Shown here piece after piece: positions 1-8,962 of a stretch of DNA of 64,000 nt. The notes under the pieces were generated by a model. The model was not told the DNA's origin, ran no database searches, and saw only the letters and a list, made by a program, of their open reading frames with translations. How positions within the stretch are numbered: the first letter of the stretch is position 1; each line of letters begins with the position of its first letter. This DNA comes from Actinomadura sp. DC4 (GTDB lineage Bacteria; Actinomycetota; Actinomycetes; Streptosporangiales; Streptosporangiaceae). The stretch spans positions 176,697-240,696 of the forward strand of contig NZ_JAUEQY010000015.1 of the NCBI RefSeq assembly GCF_030406325.1, written 5' to 3'. The position numbers and the translations under genes were made by a program.

Positions 1-469
1 GATCGGCACCCATCGGGCCGACCGCGCGTACGACCGCGAGATCACCGGGGCCGGCGTCCCGCTCCTCGCGCCGGACCTGCCGGGCTACGCGATCGAGAAC
101 GCCCACGCCGACCCGTACGCGCGCACCCTGGGCTACGAGCTGACGCCCCGGAGCCTGCCCACGACCGCGCCGGACTACGAACGCGCCGGCCGGACGATCA
201 CCGTCCTGGTCACGCCCGTCCCCGCGCGGTTCGCGCCCCCCGCCCGCTGTAACTTCAGTGACGCGTACCGCCCCGACCAGCCCTGCGCCGCCGCCGGCCC
301 GGAGCTGTGGCGCCGTACGACGGCCGGTCCCGAGGTCGACTACCTGACCCGCCGGGGGACCGTCCTGGTCAACGTCTCCCAGGGCGGCGACCTCATCGAC
401 GAGCCCCTGCTCCGCCGCGTCGTCACCGGGCTGTCACCGCGCCCCGCGGCCGACTTCCGTCCGCGCTGA
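1..469 (+). CDS. C-terminal part of an unidentified protein (5' end outside window)
   Basis: An open frame runs from the window edge to a TGA at 467-469 and gives about 155 residues. It contains a Cys-bearing segment (ARCNFSDAYRPDQPCAAAG) and a hydrophobic stretch near TVLVNVSQGGDL. I do not recognise the family. It ends 4 bp before the stop of the convergent response regulator. The start and full length lie outside the window. Confidence 0.6.
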   Translation, partial: IGTHRADRAYDREITGAGVPLLAPDLPGYAIENAHADPYARTLGYELTPRSLPTTAPDYERAGRTITVLVTPVPARFAPPARCNFSDAYRPDQPCAAAGPELWRRTTAGPEVDYLTRRGTVLVNVSQGGDLIDEPLLRRVVTGLSPRPAADFRPR

Positions 470-473
470 GCGC

Positions 474-1127
474 CTACTCGATGCCCTCTTCAAGCGCGTA
501 GCGTACGAGCTGCGCCTTGTTGTGGAGCCGCAGCTTGCCGAGGGTGTTCTGCACGTGGTTCTGGACGGTCCGGTGCGACAGCACGAGACGCTCGGCGATC
601 TCCGGATAGGTCAGGCCCTTGGCGATGAGACGCAGGATCTCGATCTCCCGGGCCGTGAGCCGGGGCACGTCCGGCTCCGCGGAGGTGTCCAGGCGGCGAT
701 ACTCGCCCAGGACCAGCCCGGCCAGGCCGGGGCTGAAGACCGCCCGGCCGGCCGCCGCGGACCGGATCGCCGCCGTCACCTCCTCGAGCCGCGCGGACTT
801 CAGCAGGTAGCCGGTGGCGCCCGCGGCCACCGCGTCGAGCAGGCCCTGCCGCTCGTCGCTCGCCGACAGGATGAGCACGCGGATCGACGCGTCCGCGGCC
901 AGCAGCCGGCGGGTGACCTCGGCGCCCGGCAGGTCGGGCAGGTGAAGGTCGAGCAGGACGACGTCCGGGCGGGTGGCGCGGAGGAGCCGCAGCGCCTGCG
1001 CCCCGTCCTCGGCGGTGCCGGCGAGCGTGAAGCCTCGTTCGGCGAGCTTGTCGGCGAGGCCGTCGCGCCAGATCGGGTGGTCGTCGACGACCAGCACCCG
1101 CAGCGGTTCGTCAGTCGCGGGGCACAC
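474..1127 (-). CDS. NarL/LuxR-family response regulator
   Basis: This 217-residue protein has an N-terminal receiver domain (about 8-125): acidic pair D15-D16, phospho-acceptor D60 in VVLLDLHLPD, and the conserved Lys in GYLLKSA. The C-terminal LuxR-type HTH (about 150-213) has LTAREIEILRLIAKGLT. It should bind DNA once phosphorylated by the histidine kinase encoded just upstream, whose 3' end overlaps this start by 17 bp, so the two are translationally coupled. The target genes cannot be read from the sequence. Length and motifs are normal for the NarL class. Confidence 0.95.
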   Translation of the reverse strand: MCPATDEPLRVLVVDDHPIWRDGLADKLAERGFTLAGTAEDGAQALRLLRATRPDVVLLDLHLPDLPGAEVTRRLLAADASIRVLILSASDERQGLLDAVAAGATGYLLKSARLEEVTAAIRSAAAGRAVFSPGLAGLVLGEYRRLDTSAEPDVPRLTAREIEILRLIAKGLTYPEIAERLVLSHRTVQNHVQNTLGKLRLHNKAQLVRYALEEGIE

Positions 1128-2199
1128 GGAGCTCCACCTCGGTCCCTCGTCCCGGCGCGGAGACCACGCAGGCCTCCCCGCCCACCTGGTTCATCCGGCC
1201 CACGATCGACTGCGCGACCCCGATCCGGCCGGCCTGCGCCGCCCGTGCGAGCCGGTCCCCGGCGAACCCGGGGCCGTCGTCGCGCACGCTCACCGTGACC
1301 GTCTCGCCCTCGTCCTCCAGCAGGATCCAGGCCCGCGCCTCCGGACCGGCGTGGCGGCGCACGTTGTCCAGCGCCTCGCGGACCGCGCCCGCGAGCGCCG
1401 CGGCGGCCGCCTCCGGCAACGGCACCGCGCCCGCCGGGCAGGAGACCGTGACCCGCTCCCGCGCGAGCGGCTCCAGCAGCGTCCGCAGGTCGACCTGGCC
1501 TCCGCCCGCCGGCGGCGGCGCCGCCACCAGCGACCGGAGCGCCGTCTCCTGCTCCCCGGCCAGCCTGCCGAGCTCCGCGGCCTCGCCGCCGATCTCCTTG
1601 CCACGCCGGCCCACGAGCGCCAGGACCTGGAGCACGGAGTCGTGGATGTCGCGGGCGATCCGCTCCCGCTCGGCCGTCGCCGCCTCCCGCCGGGCGGCCC
1701 GGTCCAGCGTGTCCTCGGCGCGGACCAGGAGCCGTACGACGAGCCCGCCGACGACTCCGGTTATCAGGAGCAGCACGATCCCGTTGAAGGTGTTCTGCGG
1801 CAGATCCTGGCGTTCGAGCAGGTCCGCGGCCGAGACCGCGGCGGCGCCGGCCAGCCCCGCCCAGGGCCCGCCCGCGACCGCGCACGCCAGCACGGAGGCC
1901 GCCACCCAGGAGACCGGCAGGGTCGCCGCGCCGTGCTCGATGTGGGCCGCCGTGTCGATCCACCGGGTGCTGAGGACCGCCGCGACCGCGACCGCCACGT
2001 CCGCGGCGACCAGCGGTGTCCTCCGCGACCGCGGGTAGGCCAGAGCCGTCAGCACGGACCAGCCGCTCATGACCGCGAGGACGAGAATCCCGCCGGCGGG
2101 CCGCGCGTAGTCCCCGAAGTCGCGCAGGATCAGCGCCCCGGCGTAGGCGAGCGCGACGAAGCGGAACACCGCAACCGCCCGCCACATCTGCTCGACCAC
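1111..2199 (-). CDS. Membrane sensor histidine kinase (NarX/DesK-type HisKA_3)
   Basis: This 362-residue protein has four to five hydrophobic segments in residues 1-160 (for example GILVLAVMSGWSVLTALAY) and no large extracellular domain. The dimerisation helix carries the phospho-acceptor His in RERIARDIHDSVLQVLALV. The HATPase domain has an N box (REALDNVRRHA) and a G1 box (VRDDGPGF). It presumably autophosphorylates on His and passes phosphate to the overlapping LuxR-type regulator. The short transmembrane sensor suggests sensing of envelope or lipid state, but the signal is unknown. Transcription starts in the 189-bp gap shared with the divergent gene at 2389. Confidence 0.93.
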   Translation of the reverse strand: MVEQMWRAVAVFRFVALAYAGALILRDFGDYARPAGGILVLAVMSGWSVLTALAYPRSRRTPLVAADVAVAVAAVLSTRWIDTAAHIEHGAATLPVSWVAASVLACAVAGGPWAGLAGAAAVSAADLLERQDLPQNTFNGIVLLLITGVVGGLVVRLLVRAEDTLDRAARREAATAERERIARDIHDSVLQVLALVGRRGKEIGGEAAELGRLAGEQETALRSLVAAPPPAGGGQVDLRTLLEPLARERVTVSCPAGAVPLPEAAAAALAGAVREALDNVRRHAGPEARAWILLEDEGETVTVSVRDDGPGFAGDRLARAAQAGRIGVAQSIVGRMNQVGGEACVVSAPGRGTEVELRVPRD

Positions 2200-2388
2200 A
2201 CCAGTGACAGTAAGGCCTCGCCGGCCGGTCTCCCGGCGCGGCCGTCCGCCACGTTACGATCGTGAACGGCGGTGCCGGCCGCCTCTGGGTCCGCGGGCAG
2301 AGCTGCAAGCTCACCGGCCTTCGCCTGACGATCGACGGCAGCTCTTTCCAGCCCGGCGTCGCGGACCCGCGGGCGCGGAAGGACTGCC

Positions 2389-3855
2389 ATGCCCGATTCG
2401 CCACGCCGGCTTCCCGGCCGGCCGAACCTCCGCCACCTCAAGCTCGAGGCGAAGCGCCGCCTGGCCGCCGGAGAGTTCACCGCACTTCACCAGGCCCAGC
2501 TGGCCATCGCCCGTGAGCACGGGCTGCCGAGCTGGACCGCTCTCAAAGAGCTCGTGCTCACGGGCGAAGGCCGGCACGCGTTCGCGCAGGTGATGTGGGT
2601 GATCGCGCGGTTCCGCGACGCCGGTTCCGCGGGCTGGGCGGCGCCGGCCGAGGACGAGCTCCGCGAGCACTTCGACGACGGTTACCTGCGCCGCGTCCCG
2701 CCGCAGGCGATGGCCGGCGGGCTCGGCCGCGCGGCCGGCCGGCTGGGCGGGGAGCTCGTCATCGCCGGCGAGACGCCGACGCGGATCCGCGCGCAGGTCG
2801 CCGACCTGCGCATCGAGGCGGCGGTCGAGCCCTCTCCTCCGCACCGGATGACCGTGCTGCGCGTCTATCCCGGGGGCGAACGTGTCACGGACGCCCGCGT
2901 CGCGTCGCCGTCCAGCCGCACGTCCGGGGCGGTGCCGCCGACGGCGGCCGAGGCCGCCGAGGCCTCGTTCGCCGGTCTCGGGCTGGCCGGCCTCGTCGTG
3001 GCGGGCGAGGACTGGACCCTCGCCCGGGGGTGGGCCGACCTGTCGCGGAACGAGCCTCTGCGCCCCGGCCACCTGTTCCCGGCGTACGGGGTCACCAAGC
3101 TCATCACCGCGGCCGTCGTGCTCCGCCTCGTCGCCGCCGGCCGCGTGGGACTGGACGACCCGGCCGGCGCGTACCTGCGTACGGTCCGGCCGGCCGACGC
3201 GTCGGTGACCGTGCGGGAACTCCTCGCCCACATCGGCGGTGTGGACGACCCGGAGGAGATGTTCGCCGACGTCGTGCCCGACGTGCGGTCGCTGTTCGGC
3301 CCGGTCGCGGCGTGCGGCGGTCCGCGCGGTGTGTTCGGCCCGGGCAACGGCGGCTACGCCCTGCTCGGGCAGCTGATCGCCGACGTCACCGCGTCGCCGT
3401 ATCCGGAGGCGGCCAGGCGCCTCGTGCTGGAGCCGCTGGGGATGGACCGTTCGTGGTTCCCCGGCGCCCTGCCGCCGGACCGTGCCGTGGCGGGCCACCG
3501 CCTGCGCGACGGCGTGCTGGAACCGGACCCGGTCCGGCTGTGCGTCGTCCCGGCCGCCGGGGGCCTGTGGACGACCGCGTCGGACCTCGTGCGGTTCGGC
3601 GCGCGGTGGCGGACCCTGCTCCCCGGCGACCTGGCCCGGGAGGCGCTGCGGCCCCAGGACGCGGACGCGCGGATCGGCCTGGGCTGGCTGCTCGCCGAGG
3701 GCGCCGCGGGCCATCCGGGCGGCGGCCCCGGAGCGTCGGTGTCCCTGCTCATCCGCCCGGACGGCGGCCCGGTGACGGTGGCCCTGACGAACCGCCTGAT
3801 CCCGATCGAGCGCCTGAACGCCCGCGTGCTCTCCGGCCTTCAGCGTCCGAGGTAG
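2389..3855 (+). CDS. Class-C beta-lactamase-fold protein lacking the catalytic Ser and Tyr
   Basis: 488 residues. Residues 1-60 (LPGRPNLRHLKLEAKRRLAA) match a leader found on several actinomycete fusion proteins. Residues about 65-165 resemble the Cpe/LpqF N-terminal domain. Residues about 185-480 are a class-C beta-lactamase/DD-peptidase fold with the usual landmarks (VLRLVAAGRVGLDDP, LEPLGM, GLWTTASDLVRFG, HPGGG). The SxxK motif reads GVTK, so the nucleophilic Ser is Gly, and the YxN motif reads PGN, so the Tyr is gone. The Lys, Asn and third motif remain. The fold call is firm. Loss of ester or amide hydrolase activity is inferred; a binding role or a sequencing change is possible. The ATG lies 10 nt after GGAAGG. 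Confidence 0.85.
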   Translation: MPDSPRRLPGRPNLRHLKLEAKRRLAAGEFTALHQAQLAIAREHGLPSWTALKELVLTGEGRHAFAQVMWVIARFRDAGSAGWAAPAEDELREHFDDGYLRRVPPQAMAGGLGRAAGRLGGELVIAGETPTRIRAQVADLRIEAAVEPSPPHRMTVLRVYPGGERVTDARVASPSSRTSGAVPPTAAEAAEASFAGLGLAGLVVAGEDWTLARGWADLSRNEPLRPGHLFPAYGVTKLITAAVVLRLVAAGRVGLDDPAGAYLRTVRPADASVTVRELLAHIGGVDDPEEMFADVVPDVRSLFGPVAACGGPRGVFGPGNGGYALLGQLIADVTASPYPEAARRLVLEPLGMDRSWFPGALPPDRAVAGHRLRDGVLEPDPVRLCVVPAAGGLWTTASDLVRFGARWRTLLPGDLAREALRPQDADARIGLGWLLAEGAAGHPGGGPGASVSLLIRPDGGPVTVALTNRLIPIERLNARVLSGLQRPR

Positions 3856-4226
3856 CCCTCGGCCACCGCGGCCGGCGCGCACGCGAGCCAGCCGTCGACG
3901 ACCGCCTCGCGCAGGGCGGTCTCGGCGGCGGCTCCCAGCTCGATGAGCACGGCCGCGTAGCCGTCGAAGTGCGGAATGGTGAAGAACCCGTCATGCCCGG
4001 CGGCGAGCACGGCCTCCTTGCCACTGAGATCCTCGACGCGTACGGCGAGAATGGGCCCGTCCGGCGGCGTCGCGTCCCCGAACCGCTTCAGATCCGCCTT
4101 GCTGAACGGCCGTACCCACGCGAACGCCTTCCCCCCGACGGACCACGTCCGGTTCCCGTACCGCTCACCCTCGACGACCTCGGGCAACCCCGAAACGATC
4201 CGCGCCACGTCCTCCACCGTCACCAC
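3840..4226 (-). CDS. MmcQ/YjbR-family protein
   Basis: This 128-residue protein has the YjbR/MmcQ signature: an N-terminal helix VEDVARIVSGLPEVVEGERYG, then GKAFAWVRPF, GPILAVRVEDLSGKEAVLA and HFDGYAAVLIELG. These double-wing DNA-binding-like proteins are conserved but have no assigned reaction. Its 3' end overlaps that of the convergent beta-lactamase-fold gene by 16 bp. The family call is confident; the function is not. Confidence 0.88.
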   Translation of the reverse strand: MVTVEDVARIVSGLPEVVEGERYGNRTWSVGGKAFAWVRPFSKADLKRFGDATPPDGPILAVRVEDLSGKEAVLAAGHDGFFTIPHFDGYAAVLIELGAAAETALREAVVDGWLACAPAAVAEGYLGR

Positions 4227-4267
4227 ACCCGTACCGTACTGCCGAGCGGCGGCGACCCCGCCCGCGC

Positions 4268-4663
4268 TCAGGTCTGGCGTTTGAGTTTGCGCCAGCCGCC
4301 GGCGCGGTTGTCGGCGATGATCTGTTTCAGCATGGCGGTGAGGGCCGGGGCGTTGACCGGGTCGTCGCGGCGGAAGGCCACCGTGCGGGCGGTCTTGTTG
4401 TCGTGGCCTCCCGTGATGATGCCCTCCGGGTCGGGGACGATGGCGCCGTCGTACAGGAAGACGTTGACGTGGTCCTTCGCCGCCAGCAGCGCGCAGACGT
4501 TGCCCCGCAGCACGAAGTACGGGCGGTCGGTCCGTTTGATCGTCTCGGTGATCTCCTCGTCCGCGGCGTGGACGAGGTCGCGTACCTCGCGGCAGATGGC
4601 CTGCTGCCAGTCCGGCAGGCGCTCGATGTAGGCGTCGACGCGCGGGTCGGTAACGTAGGTCAT
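4268..4663 (-). CDS. DUF1801 domain protein
   Basis: 131 residues with the DUF1801 pattern: VDAYIERLPDWQQAICREVRDLV, then ITETIKRTDRPYFVLRGNVCALLAAKDHVNVFLYDGA. This is a small alpha/beta fold related to bacterial frataxin/YdhG-like proteins, with no established biochemical role. It reads away from the divergent DUF427 gene at 4730; the 66-bp gap presumably carries both promoters. Confidence 0.88.
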   Translation of the reverse strand: MTYVTDPRVDAYIERLPDWQQAICREVRDLVHAADEEITETIKRTDRPYFVLRGNVCALLAAKDHVNVFLYDGAIVPDPEGIITGGHDNKTARTVAFRRDDPVNAPALTAMLKQIIADNRAGGWRKLKRQT

Positions 4664-4729
4664 GAGTGGTTCGCCTCTCCGCCGGATCCGGTCACCTTAG
4701 ACGCCGGCGCATCTGATGGGATTGGCGGC

Positions 4730-5095
4730 ATGAGCACACGAGGACATGACATCGAGGTCGCACCCGCGTCGGATCAGGTCGTGGTGCGGGTCGGGGACGT
4801 GGTCGTCGCGACCTCCTCCCGGCCGGTCGTACTCACCGAGACGGGCTGCCCGCCGCGCTACTACCTGCCGGCCGAGGACGTGAAGACCGACCTGCTCCGG
4901 TCGTCCGACACGACCTCGCACTGCCCGTTCAAGGGTGACGCCGTCTACTTCTCCGTGGAGACCGACGGCGGTGTGGCCGAGGACGTGATCTGGTCCTACC
5001 CGGAGCCGTTCCCGCGCGTCGAGCAGGTCAAGGACCTGTACGCCTTCTGGTCCGAGAAGCCGGGCGTCACCCTCGAGGTGAACGGGCAGGCATAG
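4730..5095 (+). CDS. DUF427 domain protein
   Basis: 121 residues from the ATG at 4730. The DUF427 core is clear: VVVATSSRPVVLTETGCPPRYYLPAEDV, then HCPFKGDAVYFSV and AEDVIWSYPEPF near the C terminus. The domain is a beta-tent fold with a conserved pocket and unknown substrate. An upstream in-frame extension to 4403 exists but only shadows the DUF1801 gene, so it was not used. The gene ends 10 bp before the stop of the convergent ABC-F gene. Confidence 0.9.
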   Translation: MSTRGHDIEVAPASDQVVVRVGDVVVATSSRPVVLTETGCPPRYYLPAEDVKTDLLRSSDTTSHCPFKGDAVYFSVETDGGVAEDVIWSYPEPFPRVEQVKDLYAFWSEKPGVTLEVNGQA

Positions 5096-5104
5096 GCGCC
5101 CCTC

Positions 5105-6718
5105 TCAGTACTCCGCCAGGCGCCCCTCGGACAGCCGCAGCCGGCGCGTCACGTTGATCTCGGCGAGGAACCGTTCGTCGTGGCTGACCACCACGAAGGC
5201 CCCCTCGTACGCCGCCAGCGCGCTCTCCAGCTGCGCGACGCTGACCAGGTCGAGGTTGTTGGTCGGCTCGTCCAGCAGCAGGAGCTGCGGGGCCGGTTCG
5301 GCGCACAGGACGCAGGCGAGCGTGGCGCGCAGGCGTTCGCCGCCGGACAGGACGCCGACCGGCAGGTGCGCGCGCGCCCCGCGGAACAGGAAGCGGGCCA
5401 GGAGGTTCATCCGGTCCGGTTCCAGCATGCCGGGCGCGAACGCGGCGAGGCTCTCGGCCACCGTACGGTCGGCGTCCAGCAGATCCAGGCGCTGGGAGAG
5501 GTAGGCGACCCGGCCGTCGGCCCGCCTGGTCTCACCGCCCTCCGGTGCCAGCTCGCCGCCGACCACGCGCAGCAGCGTGGACTTGCCGGCGCCGTTGGGG
5601 CCGGTCAGCGCGATGCGTTCGGGGCCGCGGATGACCAGGTCGACGCCGTCGAACAGCGCCCTCTCGCCGTACCGGACCCGCATCCGCTCGCCGAGGAAGA
5701 CCGTACGCCCGGCCGGGACGTTCGTCCCGGGAAGCTCGAGTGCGATCTTCTGCTCCTCGCGCAGGGCGCGGCCGGCCTCGTCGAGCCGGGCCTTCGCGCC
5801 GGCGACGCGGGAGCCGTGCGTCTCGTCGGCCTTGCCCGCCGACTCCTGGGCGCGCCGCTGCATCGCCCCGGCGACGATCTTCGGCAGCCCGGCGCTCTTG
5901 ATGTTGCGCGCGGCGTTGCCCGCCCGCTTCGCCGCCCGTTCGCGGGCCTGCTGCATCTCCCGCTTCTCCCGCTTGACCTCCTGCTCGGCGTTGCGGATGT
6001 TCTTCTCGGCGACCTCGCGCGCACCGCGTACGGCCTCCTCGTACGCGGTGAAACCGCCGCCGTACGAGTGGATCTCGCCCTGGTCGAGCTCGGCGATGCG
6101 GTCCATGCGGTCGAGCAGCGCCCGGTCGTGGCTGACGAGCAGCAGGCAGCCGTTCCAGTCGTCGAGCACCGTGTAGAGGTGCCGGCGCGCGTCGAGGTCG
6201 AGGTTGTTGGTCGGCTCGTCGAGCAGGAGGACGTCCGGGCGCTTGAGGAGCTGGGCCGCGAGGCCGAGGGAGACGACCTGGCCGCCGCTGAGGGTGTCCA
6301 GGCGCCGGGAGAGGGAGAGGTCCCCGAGTCCGAGCCGGTCGAGCTGGGCGCGGGTGCGCTCCTCGATGTCCCAGTCGTTGCCGATCGTGGTGAAGTGCTC
6401 CTCGCTCGCGTCGCCGGCCTCGATGGCGTCGAGCGCCGTGATCACCGGAGCGATCCCGAGGACCTCGGCCACGGTCAGTCGTCCGGTGAAGGGCAGGCTC
6501 TGGGGGAGGTAACCGAGCACCCCGTCGACGGACACCGACCCGCCGCCGGGCCGGTACTCACCGGCGATGAGTTTGAGCAGCGTGCTCTTCCCGGCCCCGT
6601 TCGGCGCGACGAGGCCCGTACGGCCGCCGCCGACGGTGAAGGACAGGTCCTCGAACACGGGGGTGTCGTCGGGCCAGGAGAAGGTGAGACCGGAACAGAT
6701 GATGAACGCGTCGGACAT
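5105..6718 (-). CDS. ABC-F family ATPase (two ATP-binding cassettes, no membrane domain)
   Basis: 537 residues. Cassette 1 has Walker A GLVAPNGAGKST (about 36-47), signature LSGGQ and Walker B DVLLLDEPTNNLDL. Cassette 2 has Walker A ALTGPNGAGKST, signature LSGGE and QLLLLDEPTNNLDL. A charged Arg/Lys/Glu-rich linker (about 240-300) joins them, as in ribosome-acting ABC-F proteins. Members either protect ribosomes from antibiotics or act in translation; this sequence alone cannot say which drug, if any. The 242-bp leader is shared with the divergent NACHT gene and contains a GC hairpin. Confidence 0.93.
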   Translation of the reverse strand: MSDAFIICSGLTFSWPDDTPVFEDLSFTVGGGRTGLVAPNGAGKSTLLKLIAGEYRPGGGSVSVDGVLGYLPQSLPFTGRLTVAEVLGIAPVITALDAIEAGDASEEHFTTIGNDWDIEERTRAQLDRLGLGDLSLSRRLDTLSGGQVVSLGLAAQLLKRPDVLLLDEPTNNLDLDARRHLYTVLDDWNGCLLLVSHDRALLDRMDRIAELDQGEIHSYGGGFTAYEEAVRGAREVAEKNIRNAEQEVKREKREMQQARERAAKRAGNAARNIKSAGLPKIVAGAMQRRAQESAGKADETHGSRVAGAKARLDEAGRALREEQKIALELPGTNVPAGRTVFLGERMRVRYGERALFDGVDLVIRGPERIALTGPNGAGKSTLLRVVGGELAPEGGETRRADGRVAYLSQRLDLLDADRTVAESLAAFAPGMLEPDRMNLLARFLFRGARAHLPVGVLSGGERLRATLACVLCAEPAPQLLLLDEPTNNLDLVSVAQLESALAAYEGAFVVVSHDERFLAEINVTRRLRLSEGRLAEY

Positions 6719-6738
6719 GTGAGAGCCCTCGAGTGTGA

Positions 6739-6753
6739 GCCGGGACGCCCGGC
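6739..6753 (-). promoter_or_regulatory. GC hairpin in the ABC-F leader
   Basis: GCCGGG-acg-CCCGGC is a perfect 6-bp stem lying 20-35 nt upstream of the ABC-F start. ABC-F resistance genes are often controlled by leader attenuation. An out-of-frame leader ORF (GTG at 6833 on the minus strand) overlaps the start region. This is suggestive only. Confidence 0.35.
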
Positions 6754-6960
6754 AGGGGGGTTCGGTGGGACGACAAGACGGCCACGGCCGCGCGCTCAGG
6801 CGCCTGCCAGTGGCCGATCACTTCCGGTATCACCCGGAAATGTCGTCGTCACCTACCACGATCTGATCTCCCTCGTATCCGAACACTCGCGTTTCACCGT
6901 AGCAGGAGCCGCCGTCCACGCAAGCCGCAGCGGCACGGGCCAGGTGGTATCACTGGTCGC

Positions 6961-8865
6961 ATGGCCTCTCCCGGTCCGTCCCTTCCCCTCGGCGCCGCTC
7001 CGGACTGGGTGCCCGCGGACGTACGTTCGTGGAACGACACGACTCAGGTCAGAAAAGCGGCAGGAAGCCTCAGGGCCAAGGAGAAGTACGACTTCCAGCG
7101 GGCGTGCCTTCCGTACCTTCAGACCGTCCTCGACGGCGACGCGATCGAGGTTCCGGAGATGGGCGGATGGGACGCCGCCGGCATCGATCATCTGGCGTGG
7201 GCCGAGGACGGCCGGAGACTGAGAGCCGTCGTCCAGTGCAAGGGCTTCGGCGTCGCGCAACACGAGATCGGCGGGGCCCAGGCCGCCCAGTGCGTGAGGA
7301 GCATCAGACGATTCCAGGAGTCGGGCCTCACCACGGACGCCTATGTGCTGCTGCACAACCGGGAGAACAAGGACACCGGTTTCCACGACGCGGTGACCTC
7401 GGCGCTGATCGCGCTTCAGCGGAGCGGCGCCGCCGGATGGGTGGACCTGTGGGACCGCAAGCGTCTGCTCGGCATGGTCTGCGCGCGTCTTTCGGAACTG
7501 GTCGAGAGAGCTTGGCGGAGGCAGAGCGATGACCTCCGGGGCCGGATGAACGCGCTCCTCGGCGAGGACCACCTGACGGAGGTGCCGCTGTCCGCAGGCA
7601 CCTACCACTTCTCCGGCAACGATCTGGTCGGCGCGTTCGAGGCGACGACGAAGCTCGCGGACCCCGCCCACGAACTCATGAGCGGCGGCGGCGGCAAAGG
7701 CCTCCGTCTGCTGCTGGGCGGGTTCGGGTACGGGAAGACGGCGGCCGCGCTGCGGATCTCACAGATACTCGGGCGAGAGGCTCTCTATATTCCGGCGGCA
7801 CTGCTCCGCGCGGATCACAGCGGCGGCCGTGCCCTCCTGAGGCAGGTGATCGATCCGGTGGCGCTGCTCGAACAGATCCCGGACGCCGACATGCAGGCGA
7901 TCGAGCCGCTGGCGGAGGTCGTGTCGGAGAAGCTGCTCCGCAGACCACGCGGAGACATCCTGCTCGTGGTCGACGGCCTGGACGAGGCGCCGCTGGCCCA
8001 TCGTCGCAACGGCGTGGCCCAGATCCTCAACGAGGTCTCCGACGTGCGCGTCCCCGTCCTGCTCACCATGCGCACCGAGTTCTGGCATGCGAAGCACGAG
8101 GAACTGGCGGGCGCGCTCAGCCCCCATCCGTACGCCGGTGCCAGGATGTCCGCGGTGGAGCTGCGCCCATGGGCCGATCCGGAGATCCGCTCCCTGATCG
8201 CCCGCGCGCGGAGCAGGGCCGGTGAGACCGGTGAGGTGGAGGCCGGGCACAACCTGTCCGAATTGCTCGACCTCATCGGTAGAGAGCCGTTCGCCGCGCT
8301 CTATGAGGACATCCCACGCCGGCCCCTCTTCCTCCAACTGCTGATCTCCGATGTCGCGGCCGAGGGCGTCCGCCGTCTCGACCCGGTGACGCTCATGGAC
8401 AGCTGGGTCGCCCGGAAACTCCGCCGCGACCTGCTGAATCCGGAACTGATCTCTCCCGGAGGCGACCACCGTCCGCCGCTCGTTTCCGCGGGTGAGAGCC
8501 TGGACACCGCGCTGGCGCGCTCGTGGGACCTGATGGACACGGCCGCGGGCCAGACCCTGCCCGCCGAGCCGGTCGCCGGCACCGAGCCGGACCTGGGATC
8601 GAGCGTTCGATGGGATTCGCTCGTCGCGGTGCTCCCGTGGCTGGAGACCCGTCGCGACCTCGGGGCGGTCTCCACCCAGACGCTCCTCCTTCCGCTCGGG
8701 CCGCACAAGGCGGGGCGTGCTCCGCGGCTGGTGTTCGCGCACCGCGCGTTTCAGGAGTTCTTCGCCGCCCGTCACGTGCTGATCGAGGGCCGTCCCCTCG
8801 ACGGCACGATCCCCCCTGCCGTCAGAGAGTGGACCGGGCGCATGAGCGCGATCGGGTACCCCTGA
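6961..8865 (+). CDS. Restriction-endonuclease-like domain fused to a NACHT NTPase (candidate antiviral STAND protein)
   Basis: 634 residues. The N-terminal part (about 45-190) resembles a PD-(D/E)xK nuclease: an acidic residue in AGIDHLAWAEDG (about D75) followed by a strand ending VVQCKGF (Q-x-K, about 92-94). A NACHT module follows: Walker A LLLGGFGYGKTAAAL (about 251-262), Walker B ILLVVDGLDEAPL (about 335) and the closing motif FAHRAFQEFFAARHVL (about 597). The family knowledge is that NACHT proteins are oligomerising NTPase switches and that many bacterial ones give phage defence by activating an N-terminal effector. Here the protein stops about 25 residues after the NACHT closing motif, so the usual C-terminal repeat sensor is absent. 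DNA degradation on activation is inferred. Confidence 0.8.
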   Translation: MASPGPSLPLGAAPDWVPADVRSWNDTTQVRKAAGSLRAKEKYDFQRACLPYLQTVLDGDAIEVPEMGGWDAAGIDHLAWAEDGRRLRAVVQCKGFGVAQHEIGGAQAAQCVRSIRRFQESGLTTDAYVLLHNRENKDTGFHDAVTSALIALQRSGAAGWVDLWDRKRLLGMVCARLSELVERAWRRQSDDLRGRMNALLGEDHLTEVPLSAGTYHFSGNDLVGAFEATTKLADPAHELMSGGGGKGLRLLLGGFGYGKTAAALRISQILGREALYIPAALLRADHSGGRALLRQVIDPVALLEQIPDADMQAIEPLAEVVSEKLLRRPRGDILLVVDGLDEAPLAHRRNGVAQILNEVSDVRVPVLLTMRTEFWHAKHEELAGALSPHPYAGARMSAVELRPWADPEIRSLIARARSRAGETGEVEAGHNLSELLDLIGREPFAALYEDIPRRPLFLQLLISDVAAEGVRRLDPVTLMDSWVARKLRRDLLNPELISPGGDHRPPLVSAGESLDTALARSWDLMDTAAGQTLPAEPVAGTEPDLGSSVRWDSLVAVLPWLETRRDLGAVSTQTLLLPLGPHKAGRAPRLVFAHRAFQEFFAARHVLIEGRPLDGTIPPAVREWTGRMSAIGYP

Positions 8866-8962
8866 CGCGCCGCCGTACGGGGCCGGCTCGCCGAGGTGGA
8901 GGGCGCCGCCGACCAGGCCTGACCGTGCTGGACCGGCGTTTTTCCGGGTAGAGAACGCGATC

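Noticed and set aside
1290..2600. Long opposite-strand and frame-shifted ORFs over the kinase, the beta-lactamase-fold gene and most other genes
   Set aside because: GC-rich shadow frames: Arg/Pro/Ala-rich, without domains, fully overlapping well-supported genes.
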